This document shows, one piece after another, positions 8,444-17,229 of a stretch of 35,714 nt of DNA. The notes under the pieces were generated by a model that did not search any database, was not told the origin of the DNA, and was given only the letters and a program-made list of their open reading frames with translations. The stretch's first letter is position 1. Every line of letters starts with the position of its first letter. Made by a program: the position numbers and the translations under genes. This DNA is from CAWHMN01 sp051001135 (GTDB lineage: Bacteria; Acidobacteriota; Terriglobia; Terriglobales; Acidobacteriaceae), in assembly GCA_051001135.1 (NCBI GenBank), contig JBPCNO010000137.1, positions 1 through 35,714 of the forward strand, given 5' to 3'.

Positions 8444-10618
8444 ATGGCTGCAAAAGAATCGCTCTTCGCGTGTGCGCCGTTACTGACCGTTGTTAGATGC
8501 GATGACCGACAAAATGCGGTGGCCAAGCTTCTCCGCTTTGCTTTCCGCCGCCGCTCCGCATCCCGTTTGATATCGCGCTTGATCGCGGCGTCAGCCGTGC
8601 TCTGCTGGGCTGCACTCTTCGCGCAGACGGCCGCGGCCGATGAGCTTTCGTTGATGCCGGCGCCCTCTTCCGTCCACGTGGACTCGGGCTTCTTCCAGGT
8701 AACGCCGAATCTTCAGCCTGGCTACGTCCACTTTCACGACGCGCGACTGGAAGCCGGGCTCGCCCGCATGCTCACGCGGCTGCAGTATGCCACCGGTGTG
8801 CAGTTGCCGCATGGCGTGACATACACCTCCGGCACCCCGTCGCTGGCTATCGACGTGAGCGGGGCGGGAGGGGTGGTGCAGTCGCTGGATGAGGATGAGT
8901 CCTACAAATTGGTGGTGACCTCCGCCCAGATCCAACTCGCTGCCCCCACCGTGGTTGGCGCGCTGCACGGCATGGAGACCCTGCTGCAACTGGTCGAATG
9001 CACGCAAGGGATGTGCCGGCTGCCAGCGGTCTCCATTGAGGATGCGCCGCGCTTTCGCTGGCGTGGATTGATGATCGATGTGGGCCGCCACTTCGAGCCG
9101 GTCGGCGTGATCGAGCGCACGCTCGACGGCATGGCCGTGGTGAAGCTCAATGTCTTTCACTGGCACCTGAGCGACGATCAGGGCTTTCGCGCACAAAGCA
9201 AGCGTTTCCCCGAGCTCACGGGCGCCGGTTCGGGCGGTCTCTTCTATACCCAGGAAGAGATGCGGGAGGTGGTCGCCTATGCCCGCGCGCGCGGGATTCG
9301 AGTAGTGCCGGAATTCGATATGCCGGGCCATACCGTGAGCTGGCAACTCGGCTATCCGGAGCTTGGCAGCTCTGCGCCACCAGATACGCTGCCCACCCGG
9401 TTCGGCATCCACGACGAAGCGCTCGACCCAACACGAGAGAGCACATACAAATTCCTGGACGCGCTGGTAGGCGAAATGGCCCAGATCTTTCCCGACGCCT
9501 ACATGCACATCGGCGGCGACGAGAGCAACGGCAAGGCGTGGGAGGGCAACCCCAAGATCGTCGCCTTTATGCAGAGCAAGGGGTTGAAAGATTCCGCCGC
9601 GTTGCAGGCTTACTTCAGCCAACGGCTGCTTCCCATCCTGGCGCACCACGGCAAGCGCATGATCGGCTGGGACGAGGTACTCACACCCGGGCTGCCGAAG
9701 GACGTGACAGTGCAGTCTTGGCGCGGAGCAGCCTCGCTCGCAGAAGGCGTGCGCGAGGGCTACGCCGGCGTCCTCTCCGCCCCCTACTACCTGGATGCGA
9801 TGAAGACTTCGGAGGAACACTATCTCGCCGATCCTGTTCCGGCCGACGCGTCGCTCACGCCCGAGCAGCAGGCGCTGATTCTTGGCGCCGAGGTCTGCAT
9901 GTGGTCGGAGCAGATCGATGCGAAGACCATCGACTCGCGCATCTGGCCCCGAACCGCCGCGATGGCGGAGCGGTTCTGGTCCCCCGCCAATCGCCGCGAT
10001 GTACCCGACATGTACCGTCGTCTGCAGACAACCTCACTGGAATTGGAACAGGTGGGATTGACGCACATCTCCGGGCCGCAGGTGGCGCTCCGGAGTCTGG
10101 GGCAATCGCGCGATCCGCGCGCGCTTGAGACCTTCGCTTCGGTGCTTGAACCGGTGAAATTCGGGGAGCGCTACAACCTGCAGCATACGGATGCACTCAC
10201 GCCCCTGGACCGCCTCGTCGATGCCGTTGTGCCGGACCCGCCTTCCCGCTACGAGATGCGCCAGCAAGTGGAGGCAGTGCAAACCGGCGGCGCCGCTGCT
10301 GCGGACGAGGAACGGGCGCTCGCCGATCGCTTCCGCTCCTGGGAAGAGGCCGTGCCGTCGCTCACTGTCCTGGTGAACCAATATCCCCGGCTGTCCGGCA
10401 CAGGGGTGCGGGTGGGACAGCTCGACCAGCTCGCATCGGCGGGTTCTGAAGCTCTCGCGTATTTGCAGGCCGATGCGCAGCCGCCTGCAGGCTGGGCCGC
10501 ACGCCAACTGCAGATCATCACAGATGCGGAAAAGCCTGTATCGCTAGTGCGGTTCACCTTCCTGCCGTCGCTGCGTGCACTGGTGCTGGCCGCCGCACAC
10601 CAGCATTCCGTGCGGTAG
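8444..10618 (+). CDS. Secreted beta-N-acetylhexosaminidase, GH20
   Basis: The 724-residue product has the GH20 layout: an N-terminal GH20b domain (about 68-200), then the catalytic barrel beginning FRWRGLMIDVGRHF, with LNVFHWHLSDDQGFR, VVPEFDMPGHT and the catalytic pair D359-E360 in HIGGDES. These enzymes use substrate-assisted catalysis to release terminal GlcNAc or GalNAc from chitin oligomers, peptidoglycan or glycoproteins. A hydrophobic export signal lies unusually deep at residues ~43-65 (LIAASAVLCWAALFAQTAAA), so the real start may be later, for example the GTG at 8519, which would give a normal signal peptide. The C-terminal ~200 residues have no domain that I recognise. It lies downstream of the SASA esterase on the same strand. 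Confidence 0.92.
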   Translation: MAAKESLFACAPLLTVVRCDDRQNAVAKLLRFAFRRRSASRLISRLIAASAVLCWAALFAQTAAADELSLMPAPSSVHVDSGFFQVTPNLQPGYVHFHDARLEAGLARMLTRLQYATGVQLPHGVTYTSGTPSLAIDVSGAGGVVQSLDEDESYKLVVTSAQIQLAAPTVVGALHGMETLLQLVECTQGMCRLPAVSIEDAPRFRWRGLMIDVGRHFEPVGVIERTLDGMAVVKLNVFHWHLSDDQGFRAQSKRFPELTGAGSGGLFYTQEEMREVVAYARARGIRVVPEFDMPGHTVSWQLGYPELGSSAPPDTLPTRFGIHDEALDPTRESTYKFLDALVGEMAQIFPDAYMHIGGDESNGKAWEGNPKIVAFMQSKGLKDSAALQAYFSQRLLPILAHHGKRMIGWDEVLTPGLPKDVTVQSWRGAASLAEGVREGYAGVLSAPYYLDAMKTSEEHYLADPVPADASLTPEQQALILGAEVCMWSEQIDAKTIDSRIWPRTAAMAERFWSPANRRDVPDMYRRLQTTSLELEQVGLTHISGPQVALRSLGQSRDPRALETFASVLEPVKFGERYNLQHTDALTPLDRLVDAVVPDPPSRYEMRQQVEAVQTGGAAAADEERALADRFRSWEEAVPSLTVLVNQYPRLSGTGVRVGQLDQLASAGSEALAYLQADAQPPAGWAARQLQIITDAEKPVSLVRFTFLPSLRALVLAAAHQHSVR

Positions 10619-10662
10619 CGGCTTGCCCGAGTAACCCGCCCTGCGGGGCCAAGGAGATGCGC

Positions 10663-11652
10663 ATGCCCAGGATTGTTCGCTTCTACCAGTTAGGCGGTCC
10701 GGAAAATCTAAAGATGGAAGACGCGCCGTCACGACAGCCCGGCGCGGGAGAGGTAAGGCTTCGTGTCCAGGCCGTGGGCCTGAACCGCGCGGAGGCTCTG
10801 TATGTTCGCGGTCACTATTTTGAGCGGCCGGAACTGCCCTCGCGCATCGGCTATGAGGCTGCGGGTATTGTGGAAGCTGTCGGGCCGGACGTCGAACAAA
10901 GCTGGCTGGGAAAGCGAGTGGCTACCACGCCTGGTTATTCCATGAACCAGTATGGTGTGCTGGGCGAAGAAGCGATCGTTCCAGCCAACACACTGGGCGA
11001 ATACCCCGCGAGACTCTCGTCCACACAGGCAGCGGCGATCTGGATGCAATACCTGACGGCTTATGGCGCGCTCATCGCCTTCGGCAAATTGCAGGCGGAT
11101 GACTTCGTGATCATCACGGCCGCCTCCAGCAGTGTTGGCCTCGCGGCTATCCAGATCACCAAGGCCGAGGGAGCAAGAGCGATCGCCACCACGCGCACCT
11201 CAAAGAAGCGCGACGAGTTGCTGGCGCTGGGCGCCGATCATGTGATTGCAACCGAAGAAGAAAACCTGGAGCAGGAGGTGGGCGAGATCACCGGAGGCAA
11301 GGGTGCCCGCATTATCTTCGACGCAGTCGCCGGTCCGTTCGTTGAAAAGCTGGCCGCTGCTGCCGCGCCGGGCGGGATTCTCTTCGAATATGGCGGCCTT
11401 TCGATGGAACCAACTCCCTTCCCGCTGCGAGCCGCGATGGGCAAAGGCCTGAGCCTGCGCGGATATACGCTTCACGAGATTCGCCACCGGCCGGACCTGC
11501 TCGCTATCGCAAAGCAGTACGTCTTTGACCGTCTCGAAGATGGCCGCTTCGAACCCAAGATCGCGAAGACTTTCCCGCTCGCGCAAACAGTCGAAGCCTA
11601 CCGATATCTCGAATCCAATGCCCAGGTCGGCAAAGTGGTAATCACAATCTAA
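10663..11652 (+). CDS. Zinc-independent MDR-family NAD(P)H:quinone oxidoreductase-like protein
   Basis: I chose the ATG at 10663 (MPRIVRFYQLGG) because AAGGAG ends 6 nt before it; the in-frame ATG at 10657 directly abuts that AAGGAG. The product is 329 residues, normal for the family. The N-terminal GroES-like domain carries GYEAAGIVEAVG, where Tyr replaces the zinc-ligand His of GHE in alcohol dehydrogenases. The Rossmann domain follows with AASSSVGLAAIQITKA and LGADHVI, binding NADPH. It is probably a soluble quinone or enone reductase. It lies 44 nt after the GH20 gene and could be read from the same message, though the function is unrelated. Confidence 0.85.
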   Translation: MPRIVRFYQLGGPENLKMEDAPSRQPGAGEVRLRVQAVGLNRAEALYVRGHYFERPELPSRIGYEAAGIVEAVGPDVEQSWLGKRVATTPGYSMNQYGVLGEEAIVPANTLGEYPARLSSTQAAAIWMQYLTAYGALIAFGKLQADDFVIITAASSSVGLAAIQITKAEGARAIATTRTSKKRDELLALGADHVIATEEENLEQEVGEITGGKGARIIFDAVAGPFVEKLAAAAAPGGILFEYGGLSMEPTPFPLRAAMGKGLSLRGYTLHEIRHRPDLLAIAKQYVFDRLEDGRFEPKIAKTFPLAQTVEAYRYLESNAQVGKVVITI

Positions 11653-11686
11653 TCGGACAAAAACCCATTGTGCAGGCGTTGAGAGG

Positions 11687-11837
11687 TCAAGAGCTAATAG
11701 GGCTCAGTGGGGTGGTACCCGTGAACCGTTTGAACGCCTTGGTGACTTTGGCCGGCGAAATCGACTTCCGTCGCAATCGCTGCAATCGTGAGTTCGGTTT
11801 TGTGCAACAGTTGCTTCCCCTTTTCTACGCGTCGTTG
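11687..11837 (-). pseudogene. Decayed C-terminal fragment of an AraC/XylS-family regulator (frameshifted)
   Basis: On the minus strand, immediately downstream of ogt, one frame reads RRVEKGKQLL, then TELTIAAIATEV and DFAGQSH, clearly the second helix-turn-helix of AraC-family regulators. After SH the match jumps to another frame: KAFKRFTGTTPLSPISS and a stop at 11687-11689. The usual family text here is SHFTKAFKR, so about 5 nt (TTCAC, flanked by a short repeat of TCAC) appear to have been lost. There is no start or N-terminal domain. It is a remnant, not a working gene. Confidence 0.6.
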
Positions 11838-11859
11838 TCTTGCCGGTCGAAGGGTGCGC

Positions 11860-12453
11860 TTAGCGATTGCTTTGATTTGCCTGAAGTGGATCAACCGTTG
11901 TTTTCTCGAACAGACCCAAGCTGTGCGAATCATTGGCTCGTACCCCTTTATTTTCCAGGAGCCAGCGTTTGCGCTCCATCCCACCGCCATAGCCGGTGAG
12001 TGCACCGTTGGCTCCGACCACGCGGTGGCAGGGTACAACGATTCCCACGGGATTGGAGCCGTTGGCTAAACCTACAGCCCGGACGGCAGTTGGTCGACCG
12101 ATTCGTTCAGCGAGCTGCGCGTATGACAAGGTTGTCCCGGCTGGGATGTCTCGCAATGCACGCCAGACTTCACGTTGAAAGGCCGTGCCGGCTGTCGCCA
12201 CAGGCAAGAGCTCTATTTCATTTACCTCTCCTGCAAAATAACGGCGGATCACATCCGACAAGCCACTCGGATTGCGAGCCGGTTCCAAGTTGAACCCATT
12301 TTCGCCATAGTGAAGCCGTAGAAGGCGACGCATCCGCGTTTCATGATCCGCCCAATCAATGGCACGCAGGTTTCCATCGTGGTCCGCGACAAGAATTATC
12401 TCGCCGATGGCCGTATCGATGCGATCAACTAGCAACTGCCGTACCTCACTCAT
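11860..12453 (-). CDS. ogt: Methylated-DNA--[protein]-cysteine S-methyltransferase (Ogt type)
   Basis: The start is the ATG at 12453 (MSEVRQLL), preceded by AAGGAG at about 6 nt; a longer frame upstream lies inside ada-alkA and is not used. The 197-residue protein transfers the methyl group from O6-methylguanine to its own cysteine, C142 in VVPCHRVVG. The DNA-binding part includes FQREVWRAL and AVRAVGLANGSNP. After the usual family end (RKRWLLE) there is a tail of about 30 residues without family similarity, which runs towards the AraC-like remnant and may have come from the rearrangement that left it. It overlaps the upstream ada-alkA gene by 8 nt, so the two are translationally coupled. Confidence 0.93.
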   Translation of the reverse strand: MSEVRQLLVDRIDTAIGEIILVADHDGNLRAIDWADHETRMRRLLRLHYGENGFNLEPARNPSGLSDVIRRYFAGEVNEIELLPVATAGTAFQREVWRALRDIPAGTTLSYAQLAERIGRPTAVRAVGLANGSNPVGIVVPCHRVVGANGALTGYGGGMERKRWLLENKGVRANDSHSLGLFEKTTVDPLQANQSNR

Positions 12454-13939
12454 GCAAGCTCCTTTTCGTTGGTAAAGCCGTGGAATCTGCAGCCCAAAGA
12501 TGTTGCGCGGCATAGGCACGCCACGGTCGCCAAGCTTCGGCGCGAACAAGAAGTTCCGCCGATGTTAGTTGTTCTCCATCAAGTTTTCCGACACTGCGCA
12601 GCAAGCCGATGTCGGTCCCGGGAAACGCGTCCATCTCGCGTAAAGCACGCAGAGCAATGTATTGTGCCGTCCATTCCCCTATTCCACGGATGGCGCGTAG
12701 TTGGGCGATCGCCTCTTCAATGGTTCCAAATGGGCGAAACAAATTCGGCTCAACTGCGGCAGCTTCAGCCAGCGCTCTGAGCGTCGAGAGACGCGCAACC
12801 GGCATGCCGAGTCTGATAGGTTCCGTTGCAAGACGCCTTGCTGTAGGAAACACGTGCGACAACTCCGGATGCCCTTTTGCCGATGCCGGCTCGCCGTGCA
12901 GTGCAACGAGTCGACCTGCTAATCGACGGGCAGCGACGACGCTGATCTGTTGTCCAAGAACGGCTCGCACCGCTAATTCGAAACCATCCCAACCTCCTGG
13001 CGCACGAAGTCCGGGACGTCCCGCAATAAGGGGTGCGAGTAGAGAATCGTTTGCAAGATGCGCGTCGATCGTATCGATCTCCGCACCCAGGTCGAATAGG
13101 CGGCGTACTCTGGTCACGATCTCCGGCAGAGATTGAACATCAGGGAACCGAATTGTGACACCCAGACTCTGCCGTTGAGGCAGGTGCCTCACTTCTACAA
13201 AGCCGGTCCAACCCTTAAGCTCGACCGTCCTTCGATAGACTTCTCCTACCACGAGTTCGACACCTGGAATCGCACGGGCTTGCAGATAACCGAGCATGGA
13301 ACTCCAGTCATACGGCGGCCTATATCGCAGCCGCAGCGTTACGCCTGCGTCTGCATCCGTGGGTACTCCGGAGCTCTTTCGACGTAGCGCCGTCGGCGGA
13401 CGATCGAAGAGGTCTCGAAACACTTCATTGAATCGTCTCAGGCTGCCGAATCCGGCGGCCAACGCGATCTCAGTCATGGGCATTCGTGTTTCGTGGATGA
13501 GCTGTTTGGCAAAGAGTACGCGCCGTGTTTGTGCGACGGCGATGGGGGAGGCCCCAAGATGCTGTCGAAATAGCCGCCGTAACTGGCGTCCGCCCAAGCC
13601 AAGACGCTCTGCCAATGTTTCTACGCTTGCGTCGTCGCCATTCAGAGCGCCGTCGTTAATCAGGGACAATGCCCGGGACACGGTGTTCGATGTTCCGCGC
13701 CATGAAGCTAGATCTGGAGCGGTTTCTGGCCTGCAACGTAGACAGGGACGAAAACCTGCCTCTTGCGCTGCCGCCGCCGAGCCATAAAACGAACAGTTCT
13801 CAAATTTCGCGGTTCTTGCCGGGCAGACAGGCCGGCAATAGATGCCGGTTGACGTGACACCCACATACACCAAACCATCGAATCGAGCATCACGGCTCTG
13901 CAGGGCGCGGTAGCATATTTGTTTATCAGGCAGCTCCAT
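12446..13939 (-). CDS. Ada-AlkA fusion: methylphosphotriester-sensing AraC regulator plus 3-methyladenine glycosylase
   Basis: The 497-residue protein has three parts. Residues 1-75 are the Ada zinc domain with the four cysteines C35, C39, C66 and C69 (GIYCRPVCP, RPCLRC); C35 would accept a methyl group from DNA phosphotriesters. Residues ~85-185 are an AraC-type helix-turn-helix pair. Residues ~200-490 are AlkA: the N-terminal AlkA fold, then the HhH-GPD core with IRGIGEWTAQYIALR and the catalytic Asp at about 443 in FPGTDIGL. Methylation of the N-terminal domain would turn the protein into an activator, while the C-terminal part excises alkylated bases. It overlaps ogt by 8 nt. An AAAAGCGC sequence about 36 nt upstream of the ATG resembles an Ada box. 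Confidence 0.93.
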   Translation of the reverse strand: MELPDKQICYRALQSRDARFDGLVYVGVTSTGIYCRPVCPARTAKFENCSFYGSAAAAQEAGFRPCLRCRPETAPDLASWRGTSNTVSRALSLINDGALNGDDASVETLAERLGLGGRQLRRLFRQHLGASPIAVAQTRRVLFAKQLIHETRMPMTEIALAAGFGSLRRFNEVFRDLFDRPPTALRRKSSGVPTDADAGVTLRLRYRPPYDWSSMLGYLQARAIPGVELVVGEVYRRTVELKGWTGFVEVRHLPQRQSLGVTIRFPDVQSLPEIVTRVRRLFDLGAEIDTIDAHLANDSLLAPLIAGRPGLRAPGGWDGFELAVRAVLGQQISVVAARRLAGRLVALHGEPASAKGHPELSHVFPTARRLATEPIRLGMPVARLSTLRALAEAAAVEPNLFRPFGTIEEAIAQLRAIRGIGEWTAQYIALRALREMDAFPGTDIGLLRSVGKLDGEQLTSAELLVRAEAWRPWRAYAAQHLWAADSTALPTKRSLHE

Positions 13940-14496
13940 GGGAAGATTTTCGCACCTGCCGAATGAAACAACCCGCGCTTTTCGGACATGGTCATTTCCA
14001 GCCGGATGAACAAGGTCAGCTCAGATTCCCGTCGATCACGGAGATGATGTCCTTGAGGTGAGCGCGCCGGATGCGGTCATGAAAATATTGGGCTTTCCCG
14101 TTGCATGCGCGCACTTTACCCTAAAGCGGAAGCTTCCGGTGCCCTGCGGACCAGACATCGAGGTAACTACTAAGAATCGGTTGTGGACCTTGCTGGGTGC
14201 GAATCTTGAACGCGAAAAGCTGGCCCGGTGGTTTGGGATCGGCGGCCCAATGATACCTATACAGGCCGCTCCCCGGAGACAAATCACAATCCTTCGGCTA
14301 TCACACTTGCGGCCACGCAAAGCAACGCCCCATCCCTGCGCTGCCAATCGTCTGTATATCTACCCTGATGCTGTATGCCGTCGGCTGTTCTGCAGTCATA
14401 TGCGCATGGATAATCGCAAAATCACCTAACAGCCGAATTCTCACATCGTCTGCTTGTCGCCAAGATACCCCCGGGAGGGAGGGGTGTACCCCACTC
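13940..14496. other. 557-nt gap between ada-alkA and flgL without a convincing gene
   Basis: Ada-alkA runs away from this gap, and flgL ends at it. Open frames on both strands (103-123 codons) show no family features and no ribosome binding site. The minus-strand frame at 14016-14120 reads KVRACNGKAQYF, then HLKDIISVIDGN before a stop, faintly like the end of AbiEii-type nucleotidyltransferase proteins (KLEAFRGRG, HDMEDIVAVVDGR), and may be a remnant. A short GGGG/CCCC stem follows the flgL stop but has no T-run. Confidence 0.4.
13975..13982 (-). promoter_or_regulatory. Candidate Ada-box-like operator upstream of ada-alkA
   Basis: The minus strand reads AAAAGCGCGGGTTGTT here. The E. coli ada operator contains AAAGCGCA followed shortly by TTGTT, so both the core and the distal element are similar. 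It lies 36-43 nt before the ada-alkA start, a position suited to autoactivation. Short motif; inference only. Confidence 0.35.
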
Positions 14497-15396
14497 TTAG
14501 TGGAGATAGTCGAACAGCGTTCCTTGCTTTTCTACCGCGGTGATGACGGATTCCAGAGCGGAGTGCTGCGTCTCAAGAGTAGAAAGAGTGGTGGCGGCTT
14601 GGGCGAAGTCTGTTTGCATGAGGTTCGTCTGCGTGGTCAGTAGCTGCGTATGGTCGGTCTGGGTATAAGTGGCCGCAGCCTGAACGCGATTGATACCGGT
14701 GTCCAGTGTGACCCGTTGCGCGCTCACATGGGCGAGCGCCGTGGAGAGTTGCGCGCTCGCACTCTGGGCCGTCGCCGTATCTCCCGATGCGAAGCTCGCA
14801 ATCAGCGTGTTCAATGTGCCGAGCACATCACCGCCCGCAGCGCTAAAGACCGGGCTACCGGGAAGATTCGTCTGGATCTTCTGGCCACTCGGCGTCTCGA
14901 TAAATTGCGCGGAGAGGTCGCCCGCATAGTTGGCGATCGCCGGCGTACTCGACGAATCCAGCGTGAACGGCTGCGTGTCACTCTTACTCCCTGAGAAAAG
15001 GTAACCGCCACCGTAGCTGGTATTCGCCAGCGACAACACCTCCGCGCGGATGCCGGCAAGCTGCAGAGATGCGGTTTGGAGGTTCGCTGTGTTCGCAGTC
15101 CCGGTATTCGCCCCAGTGGCGATAGATAGAGCTTGGGTCAACTGATCGACCACCGAACCCAGAACGCTATCGGTCACCTGCATCCTGCTTTGGGCGGAGG
15201 TGGCGGTACTGGTGAAGGCGTCGTCGCGGCTAAGCGCCGCGGCGAGCGAAGCGTTCTGGCCAGCGGCTACAGGATCATCTGAAAGAAAAGTAAGCCGGAC
15301 ACCGCTTGAGATCTGTGCTGTGAGGCGCTGCTCGGAAGCGCCGGCGCCATTCAATGCAGACACCAGTCCGCTCACGTAGTGTGGGTCCACGCGCAT
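14497..15396 (-). CDS. flgL: Flagellar hook-filament junction protein FlgL
   Basis: The 299-residue protein has the flagellin-like N-terminal coiled-coil signature QRLTAQISSGVRLTFLSDDPVAAGQ-type sequence near residues 23-48, followed by SRDDAF, and a C-terminal helix (LSTLETQHSALESVITAVEK) that pairs with it. It forms the second ring of the junction between hook and filament, outside the cell, after export by the flagellar type III system. GGAGGGAAG precedes the ATG by about 7 nt. It lies 40 nt after flgK and is the last gene of the flagellar cluster on this side; no flagellin gene follows. Confidence 0.92.
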   Translation of the reverse strand: MRVDPHYVSGLVSALNGAGASEQRLTAQISSGVRLTFLSDDPVAAGQNASLAAALSRDDAFTSTATSAQSRMQVTDSVLGSVVDQLTQALSIATGANTGTANTANLQTASLQLAGIRAEVLSLANTSYGGGYLFSGSKSDTQPFTLDSSSTPAIANYAGDLSAQFIETPSGQKIQTNLPGSPVFSAAGGDVLGTLNTLIASFASGDTATAQSASAQLSTALAHVSAQRVTLDTGINRVQAAATYTQTDHTQLLTTQTNLMQTDFAQAATTLSTLETQHSALESVITAVEKQGTLFDYLH

Positions 15397-15436
15397 TGTT
15401 GTCTTCCCTCCGTCGAGCGTCGGTACCGGCCGGCCT

Positions 15437-16843
15437 CTAGGCGACGGTCGTCTCGGTTCCGAGATTGATCGCCGACGCCATCACCGTATTTAGAATGCTG
15501 AAGACCTTCGACGCAGCCTGGTATGCCTGTTCGTAGCTCTGCAGATGTGCGGCTTCCTCGTCCATGTTGACCGAAGAGAGGGCGCTCTGCTGCGTTTGCA
15601 ACTGCGTGAGCGACGCCTGCTGGGAAGCCTGATCCGTGGTCACTCCGCTCACTAGGTTGCCTACGGCCGCCACCATCGATGCATAGAAATCGGTCGGTTT
15701 AGCGCCGTTTACAATCGCCTGGTCCTGCACATCCGCCATCGCAGAAGCATTGCTCCCATCTCCCGTACCGGTACCGCTCGCACCTGCTGCAATCTGCGAT
15801 GGATCGCTTAGATTCAATGCGATCCCTGCCGCCGAACCATTTGTACCGCCAGGGAAAGTGAACATCGGCGTGCCCGGGTTTCCCTTCGCGTCGGTGCCGG
15901 CCACCTGCGCCGCATTGATCGCCGTGCCAACCGAGTGTGCCAGGATATCCAACTGTCCCAAGACCGAGGGTATGTCGGTATCCCGGGCCGCGAGCATGCC
16001 GCCGATCTGTCCGCCTCCGACCGCCAATTGCTGGGTCACGTCGGTCTGTCCAACAAGAAATCCGGCACCCGCAGGCGAGTTCGCAACCGTGAGATCCGTG
16101 CTCTTGCTGCCATCTATCAGAACCGCCCCGCCACTGGTGGTGACGGTAATGCCATTCCCTTCGGTGGTGATTTGCCGGTTGCCGACGAGTTGGGAGAGAT
16201 TGAGTAAATCCTGCTGCCGCTGGTCTTCGAGCGATCCTGCATCTGCACCCGGTGTCAGAGAAGCGATCTGCCCGTTGATCTTTGCAATATTCTTGGTGAG
16301 TGAATTTACCGCTCCCGCAACATTCACTGCGCTGGCGCTCAATGAGGCCTGTTGTGCGGCCAAGCTCTGCGCCGCGCTATTGAAATCGGCAGCAATGCCG
16401 GCTGCCGCTGCCAGCACCCCGCTGCGGAGGCTGCTATTCGTCGGACTGGCGGCTAACTGCGAAAGGCTGTTGAAGAAGCTTGAGAGTTGCTGCCCGATGT
16501 CCGTCGTTCCTCCCCCGGCGGTGGACACATTGAGCGAGGCGGCAAATCCAGCCTGCACATTGTTCAGCGCGCTTAATCGCGCCTGGCTTGCCGCATTGTC
16601 CTGTGTTGCGAGATCGATCCTTCCATTGAGCACGCGATCGCGCTGCGAGGGGGTTCCGGCCACGCGAACGCCTCCGGGCCCCGCAGTGGGCGTAAAGAAA
16701 CCCGCCTCCTGCCAGTCGACTGTCCTCACGGTGTAGCCCGGCGTATTGGCATTGGCCACATTGTTGGCCGAGACGTTGATCGCGAGTTGGTTAGCTTGGA
16801 GAGCGCTCTGCATAATGCTCCAGGCGGTGTTCAGGGTTGCCAC
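15437..16843 (-). CDS. flgK: Flagellar hook-filament junction protein FlgK
   Basis: I use the GTG at 16843, which gives a normal N-terminus (VATLNTAWSIMQSAL) and has GGAG about 9 nt upstream; the ATG at 16879 would add 12 residues unlike the family. The 468-residue protein has the rod/hook family motif SANNVANANTPGYTV (residues ~26-40) and the C-terminal helix ending MDEEAAHLQSYEQAYQAASK. It makes the first junction ring on the hook. Its start overlaps the end of flgN by 13 nt, which suits a chaperone and its client. It is likely expressed with flgM and flgN from the sigma-28 promoter at 17541-17567. Confidence 0.93.
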   Translation of the reverse strand: MATLNTAWSIMQSALQANQLAINVSANNVANANTPGYTVRTVDWQEAGFFTPTAGPGGVRVAGTPSQRDRVLNGRIDLATQDNAASQARLSALNNVQAGFAASLNVSTAGGGTTDIGQQLSSFFNSLSQLAASPTNSSLRSGVLAAAAGIAADFNSAAQSLAAQQASLSASAVNVAGAVNSLTKNIAKINGQIASLTPGADAGSLEDQRQQDLLNLSQLVGNRQITTEGNGITVTTSGGAVLIDGSKSTDLTVANSPAGAGFLVGQTDVTQQLAVGGGQIGGMLAARDTDIPSVLGQLDILAHSVGTAINAAQVAGTDAKGNPGTPMFTFPGGTNGSAAGIALNLSDPSQIAAGASGTGTGDGSNASAMADVQDQAIVNGAKPTDFYASMVAAVGNLVSGVTTDQASQQASLTQLQTQQSALSSVNMDEEAAHLQSYEQAYQAASKVFSILNTVMASAINLGTETTVA

Positions 16844-17178
16844 GTCGCACGCTCCGTTCGATCTCCCATCGCGAAACACGCATAAGTGCTGGGGACTTCA
16901 TAGACCTGGCGCAGAACACGCAGATTTTGCCTGGTTTGCACGAGAAGCTTCATCAGCAGTTGATGTTTCTTTCCCATGCTTGCGGCGCTCTCTTGCGGCC
17001 GGCGGCAAAAACTGAGTAGAGGCATGGTGATCTCACTGATCGATTCACATTCCTGTTGCAACGCAATCAGCGCCTCGGCATCAAGAGTGGCCAGGGCCGC
17101 AATGGCGCGATCGTAGAGACCCTCCGACGGCCATTCTGTTTGTTCCGGTATAACGATGAGGTCCTTGCGCTCCTTCAT
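16831..17178 (-). CDS. flgN: FlgN-like export chaperone
   Basis: The 115-residue, mostly helical protein starts at an ATG with AGGAG about 8 nt upstream. Its heptad-like pattern (LYDRAIAALATLDAEALIALQQ, then KLLVQTRQNLRVLRQVYE) and position between flgM and flgK match FlgN, the cytoplasmic chaperone that holds FlgK and FlgL before export. Sequence conservation in this family is low, so the call depends heavily on context. Confidence 0.75.
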   Translation of the reverse strand: MKERKDLIVIPEQTEWPSEGLYDRAIAALATLDAEALIALQQECESISEITMPLLSFCRRPQESAASMGKKHQLLMKLLVQTRQNLRVLRQVYEVPSTYACFAMGDRTERATWQP

Positions 17179-17229
17179 CCGGCGACTCTCCTATCGTGCG
17201 TGTTGAATCTGCGGCTCCCCTGCCTGCCG

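Noticed and set aside
8591..9820. A 409-codon minus-strand open frame opposite GH20
   Set aside because: Antisense to the GH20 barrel; its His-rich composition is the complement of codon bias, not a protein family.
14058..14429. A 123-codon plus-strand open frame in the gap before flgL
   Set aside because: No ribosome binding site, no domain and biased composition; not supported as a gene.
14465..14503. Short GGGG/CCCC and CCACT/AGTGG stems at the end of flgL as a terminator
   Set aside because: Stems of 4-5 bp without a T-run; too weak to call.
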